From RDXT01 sp033762375 (GTDB taxonomy: Bacteria; Bacteroidota; Bacteroidia; J057): a DNA stretch of 64,000 nucleotides. Made by a program: the position numbers and the translations under genes. Within the stretch, counting starts at the first letter, position 1. Each line of letters starts with the position of its first letter. The stretch is from the NCBI GenBank assembly GCA_033762375.1, contig JANRLQ010000091.1, positions 4,903-68,902 on the forward strand. The letters are read 5' to 3'. Below the pieces are notes generated by a model. That model saw only the letters and a program-made list of their open reading frames with translations, ran no database searches and was not told the origin of the DNA. Shown here in pieces: positions 32,259-41,090 of the stretch.

Positions 32259-33962
32259 ATGAAGCGCTTACTACTCGGCAGTGCATTGATCATGATGATC
32301 ATGGTAGCTGCTTGCGACAAAGAATTTTTGAACCGTCAGCCCCTCGGTGTATTGAGCGAGGACGTACTGGCGACTGAGGCTGGAGTGGACGCTCTCCTCA
32401 TTGCTGCTTATGCTGAAGTGGATGGGTTTGCTGGTTGGAGCGTGGGTGCTCCCTGGCTCAGCGCCGGTTCTAACTGGGTCTATGGAAACGTGACCGGTAC
32501 CGATGCCTACAAAGGCTCTGACGCGGGTGACCAGATTCCGATCGTGGAAATCGAGCGTTTTGTCCCTACAGCTGGTAACGAGTACTTCCGTGGCAAGTGG
32601 TTTGCCGTGTATGATGGAGTATCCCGTTGTAATGACGTAATGCGTGTACTGGCTAAAGCTGACGAAATTGCTGCTGACCGCAAAAACCAGATCGCAGCTG
32701 AGGCTCGTTTCCTCCGGGCTCATTACCACTTTGAGGCTAAAAAAATGTGGAACAATGTTCCTTACCTCGACGAAACGGTAACCGACCCACGCGTACCTAA
32801 TAACACGGACATCTGGCCTAATATCGAGGCTGACCTCCAGTTTGCATTTGACAACCTGCCTGTAAACCAGGCTCAGGTAGGCCGCGCCACCAAATTTGCT
32901 GCTGCTTCTCTCCTCGCTAAAGCTCACCTCTTCCAGGGTGACTATGCTGCTGCCAAGCCTCTCCTGGAGCAAGTTATCAACAGCGGCAAATACAGCCTGG
33001 AGGATTGCTTTAATGATAACTTCAACGCTGCTACCCAGCTCAACAACTCCGAGATCATCTTTGCTGTTCAGAACTCTGTCAATGACGGTTCTATTGACGG
33101 TGAAAACGGTGCATGGGGCGACGTACTGAACTATCCTTACACCGCTGGTCCTGGTACCTGCTGTGGTTTCAACCAGCCTACCCAGAACCTGGTGAATGCT
33201 TACCAGACTGAAAACGGTCTGCCACTGCTGGATACCTACAACAACACCGACGTAAAAAGCGACCAGGGCATCAGCTCTTCCAGCCCATTTGAGCCTCACA
33301 CAGGTCCTCTTGACCCACGTCTTGACTGGACGGTAGGTCGTCGTGGTATCCCATACCTTGATTGGGGTCCTCACGGTGGCCAGAGCTGGACCCGTGACCA
33401 GGCTTATGGCGGTCCTTACTCTCCGATCAAAAACGTGTACTTCAAGTCTCAGGACAAAACCCTCTCCACCGCTTCTGGCTGGGCTCAGGGTGCTAACGCC
33501 AACAACACAATTCTTATTCGTTACGCTGATGTCCTCCTTTGGGCTGCTGAGTGCGAAGTAGAAGTAGGAAGCCTGGAGAAAGCCCGTGAGTACGTAAACA
33601 TCGTACGTGCCCGTGCTAAAAACGGCTGTATGGTACGGTTTGACAACGGCGACCTCGCTGCCAACTACCAGATTGAGCTCTACAACGCTCCCTGGAGCGA
33701 TCAGGCTACTGCCCGCAAGGCCGTACGGTTTGAGCGCCGCCTGGAGCTGGGTATGGAAGGCCACCGCTTCTTTGACCTCGTACGCTGGGGTATCGCTGAA
33801 GCCGAAATCAACGCCTATGTAGCTAAAGAGAAAAACCTCCGTACCTACCTGAACGGTGTTGTGTTCAAGCCAAACAACAACTATTTCCCGATCCCACGTA
33901 CCGAGATTCAGAACAGCTTCAAGGATGGGCAGCCTACGCTGACCCAGAACCCAGGCTACTAA
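32259..33962 (+). CDS. SusD/RagB-type glycan-binding lipoprotein (second locus)
   Basis: 567 residues from ATG 32259 (MKRLLLGSALIMMIMVAAC; lipobox Cys about residue 19). SusD motifs: FLNRQPLGVLSEDVLATEAGVDALLIAAYAEVDG, AAEARFLRAHYHFEAKKMWNNVPYLDE, then the C-terminal LIRYADVLLWAAECEVEVGS and RFERRLELGMEGHRFFDLVRWG. Like its susC partner it uses highly biased GCT/GGT/CGT codons. Forms the uptake complex with the transporter 103 bases upstream. Confidence 0.95.
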   Translation: MKRLLLGSALIMMIMVAACDKEFLNRQPLGVLSEDVLATEAGVDALLIAAYAEVDGFAGWSVGAPWLSAGSNWVYGNVTGTDAYKGSDAGDQIPIVEIERFVPTAGNEYFRGKWFAVYDGVSRCNDVMRVLAKADEIAADRKNQIAAEARFLRAHYHFEAKKMWNNVPYLDETVTDPRVPNNTDIWPNIEADLQFAFDNLPVNQAQVGRATKFAAASLLAKAHLFQGDYAAAKPLLEQVINSGKYSLEDCFNDNFNAATQLNNSEIIFAVQNSVNDGSIDGENGAWGDVLNYPYTAGPGTCCGFNQPTQNLVNAYQTENGLPLLDTYNNTDVKSDQGISSSSPFEPHTGPLDPRLDWTVGRRGIPYLDWGPHGGQSWTRDQAYGGPYSPIKNVYFKSQDKTLSTASGWAQGANANNTILIRYADVLLWAAECEVEVGSLEKAREYVNIVRARAKNGCMVRFDNGDLAANYQIELYNAPWSDQATARKAVRFERRLELGMEGHRFFDLVRWGIAEAEINAYVAKEKNLRTYLNGVVFKPNNNYFPIPRTEIQNSFKDGQPTLTQNPGY

Positions 33963-33985
33963 TCTCCTGACGGGTATCTGATTAT

Positions 33986-34018
33986 GACGGGCAAGCTCAT
34001 ACGCTTGCCCGTCTTTTT
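33986..34018 (+). terminator. Terminator after the second SusD gene
   Basis: Perfect 11-bp stem (33986-33996 with 34003-34013), 6-base loop, then TTTTTG. It separates the high-expression susC/D pair from the FG-GAP genes, which may receive read-through. Confidence 0.88.
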
Positions 34019-34059
34019 GTATATATTAGCAGACGCTACTTCTCACTCCAGACTCCTGT

Positions 34060-37000
34060 ATGATGAAATACAGCCATTTTCTGATCCTGGCCGGTATAGG
34101 ACTGATGATACATACCGGCTGCCAGCCAGGTCGCCCACAGGCATTGTTCAGGCGGCTGGATGCCGATCGCACCGGGATTCATTTTGAAAATACCATTACT
34201 GAAAACGCCCGCTACAATGTGATTGATTTTGAGTACGTGTACAATGGAGGCGGTGTCGCAGCGGCAGATCTGAATGGAGACAGCCTGACGGATCTTTTTT
34301 TTACGGGAAATATGGTGCCTAACCGACTCTACCTGAATGAGGGAAACCTGAAGTTTAGGGAGGTGACCAGCGAGGCAGGGGTAAACACAACCGGCAAGTG
34401 GAGTACGGGTGTGACCGTCGCCGATATCAATCAGGATGGAAAACTGGATATATACGTCTCCTGTGCGATGGAGTACGACCCGGCAGCCCGTGCCAATCTC
34501 CTCTACATCAACCAGGGCAACAATGCCGGGGGTATACCGGTATTTAAAGATATGGCGGCCCACTGTGGGGTAGCTGATACAGGGTATTCCACCCAGGCAG
34601 TTTTTGTTGACTATGACCGGGACCAGGACCTCGACCTCTATGTCCTGACCAACCAGGTGGAGATGATCCTGCCCAATAACTACCGGGCCAAGGTCACAGA
34701 CGGATCTGCCCTCAATACCGACCGGCTGTACCGGAATGAAGGGTTGCAGCCGGACGGTCTCCCCAGATTTACGGATGTATCCCGTGCAGCCGGGATCAAT
34801 ACCGAGGGATACGGCCTGGGATTATCTGTTGTGGACATCAACCTCGACGGGTGGCCGGATATCTACGTGACCAATGACTACCTCTCCAATGACCTGCTCT
34901 GGATCAACCAGCAGGACGGTACTTTCCGGAATGAAGCTGCGACGTATTTTGCCCATACCAGCCATTCTGCCATGGGGCATGATGTCGCCGATATGAACAA
35001 CGATGCCTTGCCCGACATCATAGCACTTGATATGCTGCCCATCAGCAACGAGCGCAAAAAACGGATGATCCCCTTTAACAATTATACCAAGTACGTCAAC
35101 AACGATAAGTTTGGATACGAATACCAGTACTTGCGTAATACCCTCCAGCTCCACAATGGATTCCGGCAGACAGACTCCGGCATGCGGCCCGTGGCCTTCA
35201 GTGAGATCGGCATGATGGCCGGTATCCACGAGACCGACTGGAGCTGGACCCCGCTGCTGATAGACCTGGACAATGACGGCTACCGAGACCTTTTTATTAC
35301 CAATGGATTTCCCAAGGACATAACCGACCAGGACTATGCACAGTACCGGGCCAATACCAGCCGGCTCCGCACCTCTAAAGCCGAGATGCTGGCCCAGATT
35401 CCGGAGGCCCGCCTGCCCAATGTGGTGTTCCGCAATACCGGGGACTTGTCATTTGTGGACATGACCCAGGCATGGGGGATGGACATTCCTTCCTTCTCAA
35501 ATGGAGCCACCTTTGCAGACCTGGACCGGGACGGGGACCTGGACATTGTCGTGAATAATATCAATGACCCCGCATTTGTATTTGAGAATACCCTGTACGG
35601 ACAGACCCCCAAACCTGACCAGCCGCACTACCTGCGCTTGCGCCTTTTGGGTCCTCCCGCCAACAGCCAGGGGTTGGGTGCCCGGATTCAGGCCTTTCAT
35701 CCGGGGGGAACCCTGTACCATGACCACCAGGTCTGCCGGGGATACCTGTCCACCGCAGAGCCGGTAGTGCACCTGGGGCTGGGATCATCGGCGCTGGTGG
35801 ACTCCCTCCGCATCATCTGGCCAGATGGACGTACCCAGACCCTGCGCCAGATCAGGGCAGATCAGGTAGTAACCTTATCTTATCAGGCCGCTACAGAGGT
35901 TTCCCCTGTCCGGATGCCGCCCACACCGCTCGTGCGCGAGATAGCAGCAGGCAGCCCGCTGATACATACAGAAGAAGATTTTGTAGATTTTAATATACAA
36001 CGCCTGCTCCCGCACAAGTTTTCGCAGAGCGGCCCTGCCCTGGCATGTGCTGATGTGGACGGAGATGGGCGGGATGACTTTTTTATGGGAGGCTCATTTC
36101 GCCATTCGGGCCGTATCTGCCGGCAGTTGCCGGGCGGCACGTTTCAGGCAACGGACCTGGAAACTTCCGGCAATACCAAACTTCAGGAGGACACGGGTGC
36201 CTTGTGGTTTGATGCCGATCAGGATGGAGATCCGGACCTGTATGTGGTGAGCGGAGGGTACGAACGTCCGCCGGGTGATACCTCCTATCAGGATCGCCTG
36301 TATCTTAATGATGGTCGCGGCCATATGACACGTAGCCGTAGCGCCCTTCCTGCCGAGACGGTGAGTGGTTCCTGTGTCAAGGCGGCGGATATAGACGATG
36401 ACGGAGACCTCGACCTGTTTGTCGGCGGGCGTGTAGTCCCGGGCGCCTACCCTAAGCCGGTGCCTGCGGCATTGCTCAGAAATGATACACCCCGTGGCGG
36501 CCCGCCTGTATTTACAGACGTGACAGCGGCCTGGTGTCCGGCATTGCTGACGGCAGGTATGGTGACAGATGCCCTCTGGACAGACTATAACAATGACCAG
36601 CGGCCTGACTTGTTGCTCGTCGGCTCGTGGATGCCCGTGACCGTGCTGGAAAATACCGGCAACAGCCTCCTGCCCGCAGGAGATAAAACGGGTATCGCGG
36701 GAGAAACAGGCTGGTGGAACTGCCTCACCGGCGGTGATTTTGACGCCGATGGAGATACCGACTACCTGGCAGGAAACCTGGGGCTGAATACCCTGTATAA
36801 GGCATTGCCGGGGTACCCGCTCACTTGTTATGCAGGTGATCTTGACCAGAATGAGAGCTGGGAAGGGCTCATCGGAGCCTATACCCGGGGTGATAATGGT
36901 ACGATGGCGACGTATCCCCTGCATACCCGTGAGGACCTGATCAAGCAGATGATCGTCATGCGCAGGCGGTTTGAAACTTTTGGGGAGTACGGACGCGCCA

Positions 37001-37593
37001 CCCTGGACCAGGTGCTCACACAAGAGGAGCGGGATCGTGCCCTGGTGTTTCGGGCGACCCGGATGGAGAATTGTTATATCGAAAATCTGGGACAGGGAAG
37101 TTTTCGGATGCATCCTTTGCCCCGGCTGGCGCAGGTGGCTCCGATTCAGGCATTTGTAACGGGTGATTTTAATGCAGACGGGTTTCTGGATGCCTGGGCG
37201 GTGGGGAATGCCTATGACACAGAGGTGTTGACGGGACGATACGATGCGATGCGTGGTCTGCTGCTGCTCGGCGACGGGCAAGGGGGATTTACAGTCAGGC
37301 GATCCGCCGAGACAGGATTTTGCGTGGCAGGAGATGCCAGGTCATTGGTCATGCTGCGGGGGGCCGATGGCAAACCTCGCTGGGTGGCTGCCCAAAACCG
37401 GGGACCCGTGCAGGTATTTGCCTGGACGAACCCCATGCCGGGAGCCTGGCTGATACCCCCGTCTGCTGAGGTTGAGACGTCTATGATCACCCGGCCTGAT
37501 GGCAAACAAGAAAAAGTAGAGTGGTACATGGGTACCTCCGGCTTATCTCAGTCAGTACGTGCAGCCTGGCGGGTAACGTCTCCAATGCCCTGA
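34060..37593 (+). CDS. Large FG-GAP/VCBS repeat lipoprotein with ASPIC/UnbV domain
   Basis: 1177 residues. Lipoprotein signal (FLILAGIGLMIHTGC, Cys about residue 21). Many calcium-binding-like FG-GAP loops of the pattern DxNxDGxxD (AAADLNGDSLTDLFF, VADINQDGKLDIYV, VDINLDGWPDIYV, ADLDRDGDLDIVV, ADVDGDGRDDFF, GDFDADGDTDYLAG) form a beta-propeller. An ASPIC/UnbV module (about residues 535-605, LGARIQAF...SSALVDSLRIIWPDGRTQ) is in the middle, followed by a second propeller. Such proteins of the CRTAC1 family are common after SusC/D genes and are thought to act on the cell surface; the exact role is unknown. Confidence 0.85.
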   Translation: MMKYSHFLILAGIGLMIHTGCQPGRPQALFRRLDADRTGIHFENTITENARYNVIDFEYVYNGGGVAAADLNGDSLTDLFFTGNMVPNRLYLNEGNLKFREVTSEAGVNTTGKWSTGVTVADINQDGKLDIYVSCAMEYDPAARANLLYINQGNNAGGIPVFKDMAAHCGVADTGYSTQAVFVDYDRDQDLDLYVLTNQVEMILPNNYRAKVTDGSALNTDRLYRNEGLQPDGLPRFTDVSRAAGINTEGYGLGLSVVDINLDGWPDIYVTNDYLSNDLLWINQQDGTFRNEAATYFAHTSHSAMGHDVADMNNDALPDIIALDMLPISNERKKRMIPFNNYTKYVNNDKFGYEYQYLRNTLQLHNGFRQTDSGMRPVAFSEIGMMAGIHETDWSWTPLLIDLDNDGYRDLFITNGFPKDITDQDYAQYRANTSRLRTSKAEMLAQIPEARLPNVVFRNTGDLSFVDMTQAWGMDIPSFSNGATFADLDRDGDLDIVVNNINDPAFVFENTLYGQTPKPDQPHYLRLRLLGPPANSQGLGARIQAFHPGGTLYHDHQVCRGYLSTAEPVVHLGLGSSALVDSLRIIWPDGRTQTLRQIRADQVVTLSYQAATEVSPVRMPPTPLVREIAAGSPLIHTEEDFVDFNIQRLLPHKFSQSGPALACADVDGDGRDDFFMGGSFRHSGRICRQLPGGTFQATDLETSGNTKLQEDTGALWFDADQDGDPDLYVVSGGYERPPGDTSYQDRLYLNDGRGHMTRSRSALPAETVSGSCVKAADIDDDGDLDLFVGGRVVPGAYPKPVPAALLRNDTPRGGPPVFTDVTAAWCPALLTAGMVTDALWTDYNNDQRPDLLLVGSWMPVTVLENTGNSLLPAGDKTGIAGETGWWNCLTGGDFDADGDTDYLAGNLGLNTLYKALPGYPLTCYAGDLDQNESWEGLIGAYTRGDNGTMATYPLHTREDLIKQMIVMRRRFETFGEYGRATLDQVLTQEERDRALVFRATRMENCYIENLGQGSFRMHPLPRLAQVAPIQAFVTGDFNADGFLDAWAVGNAYDTEVLTGRYDAMRGLLLLGDGQGGFTVRRSAETGFCVAGDARSLVMLRGADGKPRWVAAQNRGPVQVFAWTNPMPGAWLIPPSAEVETSMITRPDGKQEKVEWYMGTSGLSQSVRAAWRVTSPMP

Positions 37594-37684
37594 GTATCTT
37601 TTGTTACAAAATCAATCCTCCAGGGCTGATAAGGGGCTGAGCATGGCTAAACAGCCTGCGCTATTTTGGCCAGCAAGTCTGGAT

Positions 37685-37713
37685 TTGTGTAAATTTGGCT
37701 CATACTACATTTG
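37685..37713 (+). promoter_or_regulatory. Promoter directly abutting the second FG-GAP gene
   Basis: TTG (37685-37687), 18 bases, TACATTTG (37706-37713), a full match to the -7 consensus. The ATG follows only 6 bases after the box, so the transcript would start at, or within a few bases of, the start codon. Confidence 0.65.
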
Positions 37714-37719
37714 CCTGAA

Positions 37720-39975
37720 ATGACTTCCAACCCGATAACGAATATAATCCTGGCGCTGATCCTGGGGATGGCCTGGGGATGTCAGCCCGCACAGGCGCCT
37801 GATACCCGTCATCCCTCTACCATCAAAATGGCTGAGGCGCTGGACCGGATCGCCCATGACACCACCAACCTGCGCAACTATCTGTATCTCAATGCAATCA
37901 AGGCAGAGCGGTTTAAGGTTATGCTGCAAGGTATACCCCAGGGTGTACCCTTGTCCCAACGGCTGAAATATTTCAAAGAAGTCCTGTTTGCCGGGGACAA
38001 CGAAACCTGTATCCGGGAAACAGAAGCATTTATCGCTGCGGCGTATCCCGATGGTGTGATTACCTTTAGCAACAAAGCTTATTTTGATGTGCTGGCCCTG
38101 GCATGGCTCAGGCAAGGTGAGCTGACCAACTGTATCAACAATCACAGCAGCGAATCCTGTATCATACCCATCGCAGGCGGGGGCATACATCAGGACCAGG
38201 CCGGTTCTTCACATGCCGTGGAGTTGTATATCCGGATTCTGGAGGCTTTTCCGGAAGACCTGCAATCCCGGTGGCTGCTGAACGTCGCGTATATGACCCT
38301 GGGCCAGTATCCGGCCGGTGTGCCTGAGCGCTGGCGGATACCCGAGTCCATATTTGCATCGGAGCATGTGATCAAGCGGTTTCCGGATGTAGCGGGAGAC
38401 CTGGGGGTGGATGTCAATGAGCTGGCAGGCGGGGTATGCCTCGATGACTTTAACGGGGATGGGTTTAATGACATTTTTGCTACGTCATACGGCCTCACGG
38501 GGCAGGCGCGGTTGTTTTTGAGCAATGGTGACGGAAGTTTCACTGAAAAAACGGAGGAGGCCGGTATCCGGGGCCTGACGGGCGGCCTGAACTGTATCCA
38601 TGCAGACTATGACAACGACGGCCTGACAGATGTTTTTATCCTGCGGGGTGCCTGGTTTGGCAACGCCGGCAAACACCCTAATTCCCTCCTGAAAAACCTC
38701 GGCGGGGGCAAGTTCCGGGATGTGACAGAAGAGGCGGGCCTCCTTACCTTCAGGCCTACCCAGGCGGGGGCCTGGGCGGACTTTAACCAGGACGGGTGGC
38801 TGGATTTGTTTGTGGGCAATGAATCTTCGTTCACCTCCTTCCCGAGTGAGTTGTACCTAAACCTGGGCAATGGAACCTTCCGGGAGGTGTCCGCACAGGT
38901 CGGAATGTCGCTGGTGACCTATGTCAAAGGGGCTGCCTGGGGAGATATCAACCGGGACGGGCTGCCAGACCTGTATGTGTCCATTCTCAATGGACCTAAT
39001 CGCCTGTATGTCAACCGGGGCGGGACAGATATCAGCAACTGGCGCTTTGAAGAAATAGCTGCCAAAGCAGGTGTGACCGAGCCTGACTGGTCGTTTCCGT
39101 GTGTGTTTTGGGACTACGACCAGGACGGGTGGGAGGATATTTTTGTATCGGGGTATAGCACAGAACGTTACGACCATATCGCGGAGGACGTGATGGCAGA
39201 CTTTTTAGGGCTGCCACATCAGGCAGAGTTGCCACGGCTCTACCGCAACCTCGGCAACGAAACCTTTGAAGAAGTATCAGCCAGGGTCCACCTCAACAAG
39301 GTGTTGTACACCATGGGCATGAATATAGGTGACCTGGACCAGGATGGGTGGCTGGATCTCTACTGCGGGACAGGCGCCCCCGATTTGTACTCAATCGTAC
39401 CTAACCGGATGTTTCGCAATGCAGGCGGACAGGTGTTTCAGGACGTGACTACAGCCGGTGGATTTGGACAGATCCAAAAAGGACATGGCATTGCCTGGGC
39501 AGACCTCGACAATGATGGAGACGAAGATATATATCATGTAGTGGGTGGTGCTCTGGAGGGAGATATTTACCGTAATATGCTCCTCGCCAATCCCGGTACC
39601 GGCCACAACTGGATCACCCTCAAACTGGAAGGAACCACATCAAACCGCTCTGCTATCGGCGCCAAAATACATGTCGAGGCAGTCGGCGCGGATGGGAAGG
39701 TACGGCATCTCTATCGCACGGTCTCCACGGGCGGGAGTTTTGGGTCCAACTCGCTGGAGCAGGAGATAGGGCTGGGTACGGCAGTTGCAGTGCAGAAGAT
39801 CGTAGTCCAGTGGCCCGCAAAGCCTTCAAAAGAGAGCGTCTGGACAAATGTCGCGCTCAATCAATTTTACCTGGCCCGGGAAGGCAGTCCGGCACTCACT
39901 TCCCTGGTCCGTCCCCAGGCACCGTTTAAGGTTGGGGGAGGGCATATGCATACACATGTACACGCAGGACATTGA
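37720..39975 (+). CDS. FG-GAP/ASPIC-UnbV (CRTAC1-like) lipoprotein with His-rich tail
   Basis: 751 residues from ATG 37720; a TTG start nine bases earlier lies in the promoter. Signal and lipobox (ALILGMAWGC) give a surface lipoprotein. An unusual helical N-terminal domain (about 25-215) precedes FG-GAP repeats (LDDFNGDGFNDIFA, ADYDNDGLTDVFI, ADFNQDGWLDLFVG, GDINRDGLPDLYV, WDYDQDGWEDIFV, GDLDQDGWLDLYC, ADLDNDGDEDIYH) and a typical ASPIC/UnbV domain (about 635-720). The last residues GGGHMHTHVHAGH form a His-rich tail that may bind metal ions. It converges with ispH with 10 bases between stops. Confidence 0.85.
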   Translation: MTSNPITNIILALILGMAWGCQPAQAPDTRHPSTIKMAEALDRIAHDTTNLRNYLYLNAIKAERFKVMLQGIPQGVPLSQRLKYFKEVLFAGDNETCIRETEAFIAAAYPDGVITFSNKAYFDVLALAWLRQGELTNCINNHSSESCIIPIAGGGIHQDQAGSSHAVELYIRILEAFPEDLQSRWLLNVAYMTLGQYPAGVPERWRIPESIFASEHVIKRFPDVAGDLGVDVNELAGGVCLDDFNGDGFNDIFATSYGLTGQARLFLSNGDGSFTEKTEEAGIRGLTGGLNCIHADYDNDGLTDVFILRGAWFGNAGKHPNSLLKNLGGGKFRDVTEEAGLLTFRPTQAGAWADFNQDGWLDLFVGNESSFTSFPSELYLNLGNGTFREVSAQVGMSLVTYVKGAAWGDINRDGLPDLYVSILNGPNRLYVNRGGTDISNWRFEEIAAKAGVTEPDWSFPCVFWDYDQDGWEDIFVSGYSTERYDHIAEDVMADFLGLPHQAELPRLYRNLGNETFEEVSARVHLNKVLYTMGMNIGDLDQDGWLDLYCGTGAPDLYSIVPNRMFRNAGGQVFQDVTTAGGFGQIQKGHGIAWADLDNDGDEDIYHVVGGALEGDIYRNMLLANPGTGHNWITLKLEGTTSNRSAIGAKIHVEAVGADGKVRHLYRTVSTGGSFGSNSLEQEIGLGTAVAVQKIVVQWPAKPSKESVWTNVALNQFYLAREGSPALTSLVRPQAPFKVGGGHMHTHVHAGH

Positions 39976-39985
39976 GAAAGTCCGC

Positions 39986-40852
39986 TCAGACAGCCGGAGC
40001 CGGTACCGCTGCAAAGTGCCGGTCTATCGTACCTGCTATCTCCTCCATCAGCCACATGGGCGTGGAGGTGGCCCCGCAGATGCCGACACTGTCGCCGGGT
40101 TTGATCCAGGAAAAGTCAAGTTCGTCAGGGCCGGAGATGAAATAGGTGTAAGGATTGATCCGGACACAGGTCTCGTAGAGGGCCCGCCCGTTGGAGCTTT
40201 TTTTGCCGGATACAAAAATGATCACCTGATGACGGGCTGAGAATTTCTCCAGCTCCGGCTCCCGGTTGCTCACCTGCCGGCAGATCGTATCATTAAATGC
40301 CACGTCCATCCCCCGCTCCTCCAGGCGTTGTTTGACCTCATAGAGCAGGCGGGTAGGTTTGGTGGTCTGGCTGAAGAGGGCTATGGGACGGTCGGTGTCC
40401 AGGGCCTCCGCCTCCTCCATGGAGGAGATGACGATCGCATCCCCGCGTGTCTGGCCGATCAGGCCGTTGACCTCGGCGTGACCTTTTTTGCCCAGGATCA
40501 CGATCTGCCGGTCCTCATCATAGGCATGGCGGACCCGGTTTTGGAGTTTGAGGACTACCGGACAGGAGGCATCTATGAGCTCAATCTGGTTTTCGAGTGC
40601 CAGGCGATAGGTCTCAGGAGGCTCCCCATGTGCCCGGATGAGGACCGTTGTATTGTGCAGGGTCTTCAGGCGCTCGTGGTCTATGATTTCCAGCCCCATT
40701 GCTTGGAGGCGCTTGACTTCCTGATCATTGTGGACGATGTCACCGAGGCAGTAGAGTTTGCCTGTCTCGCGGAGCCGGTCTTCGGCCATCTCGATCGCAT
40801 ACACGACCCCAAAACAAAACCCGGAATGATTGTCAATTTCGATACGGACCAT
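39986..40852 (-). CDS. ispH: 4-hydroxy-3-methylbut-2-enyl diphosphate reductase
   Basis: 288 residues from ATG 40852 (MVRIEIDNHSGFCFGV); a longer frame begins 48 bases upstream without family match. Last step of the MEP isoprenoid pathway, producing IPP and DMAPP with a [4Fe-4S] cluster. Cluster cysteines are in SGFCFGV, DASCPVV and TICRQVSNRE; substrate motifs HND, RAHGEPP, KKSSNGRALYE and GICGATSTP are intact. The promoter is at 40890-40920. Confidence 0.95.
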   Translation of the reverse strand: MVRIEIDNHSGFCFGVVYAIEMAEDRLRETGKLYCLGDIVHNDQEVKRLQAMGLEIIDHERLKTLHNTTVLIRAHGEPPETYRLALENQIELIDASCPVVLKLQNRVRHAYDEDRQIVILGKKGHAEVNGLIGQTRGDAIVISSMEEAEALDTDRPIALFSQTTKPTRLLYEVKQRLEERGMDVAFNDTICRQVSNREPELEKFSARHQVIIFVSGKKSSNGRALYETCVRINPYTYFISGPDELDFSWIKPGDSVGICGATSTPMWLMEEIAGTIDRHFAAVPAPAV

Positions 40853-40889
40853 GATCAGAAGGGACTGGAGGGTACTGGTACTTGGACTT

Positions 40890-40920
40890 GCAAGGTACAC
40901 GCTTTGCGCATATGGGACAA
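40890..40920 (-). promoter_or_regulatory. Promoter for ispH
   Basis: Minus strand: TTG, 20 bases, TACCTTGC, a two-mismatch -7 box that recurs in this window. Expected transcript start is about 30 bases before the ispH ATG. Confidence 0.5.
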
Positions 40921-41090
40921 TCCTAAATCGCAGGATATATTACCATCTGACTATATATACGTATGAGTGGTATGGAGGATATGCTTAGTGTATGAGGCCA
41001 TCCCTAACATGGTATGAAGTGGGACTGAATACAGGGGCGGTGTATCCTGTTTTATCTAAATACGTATATTGGGGCAGCCATATTGATACG

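Noticed and set aside
32271..33764. 497-residue open frame antisense to the second susD
   Set aside because: The heavy use of GCT, GGT and CGT codons in susD removes stop codons from the antisense frame. The translation shows no recognisable domain.
36094..37281. 395-residue minus-strand frame opposite the large FG-GAP gene
   Set aside because: Shadow of the FG-GAP coding sequence; no motif and no promoter.
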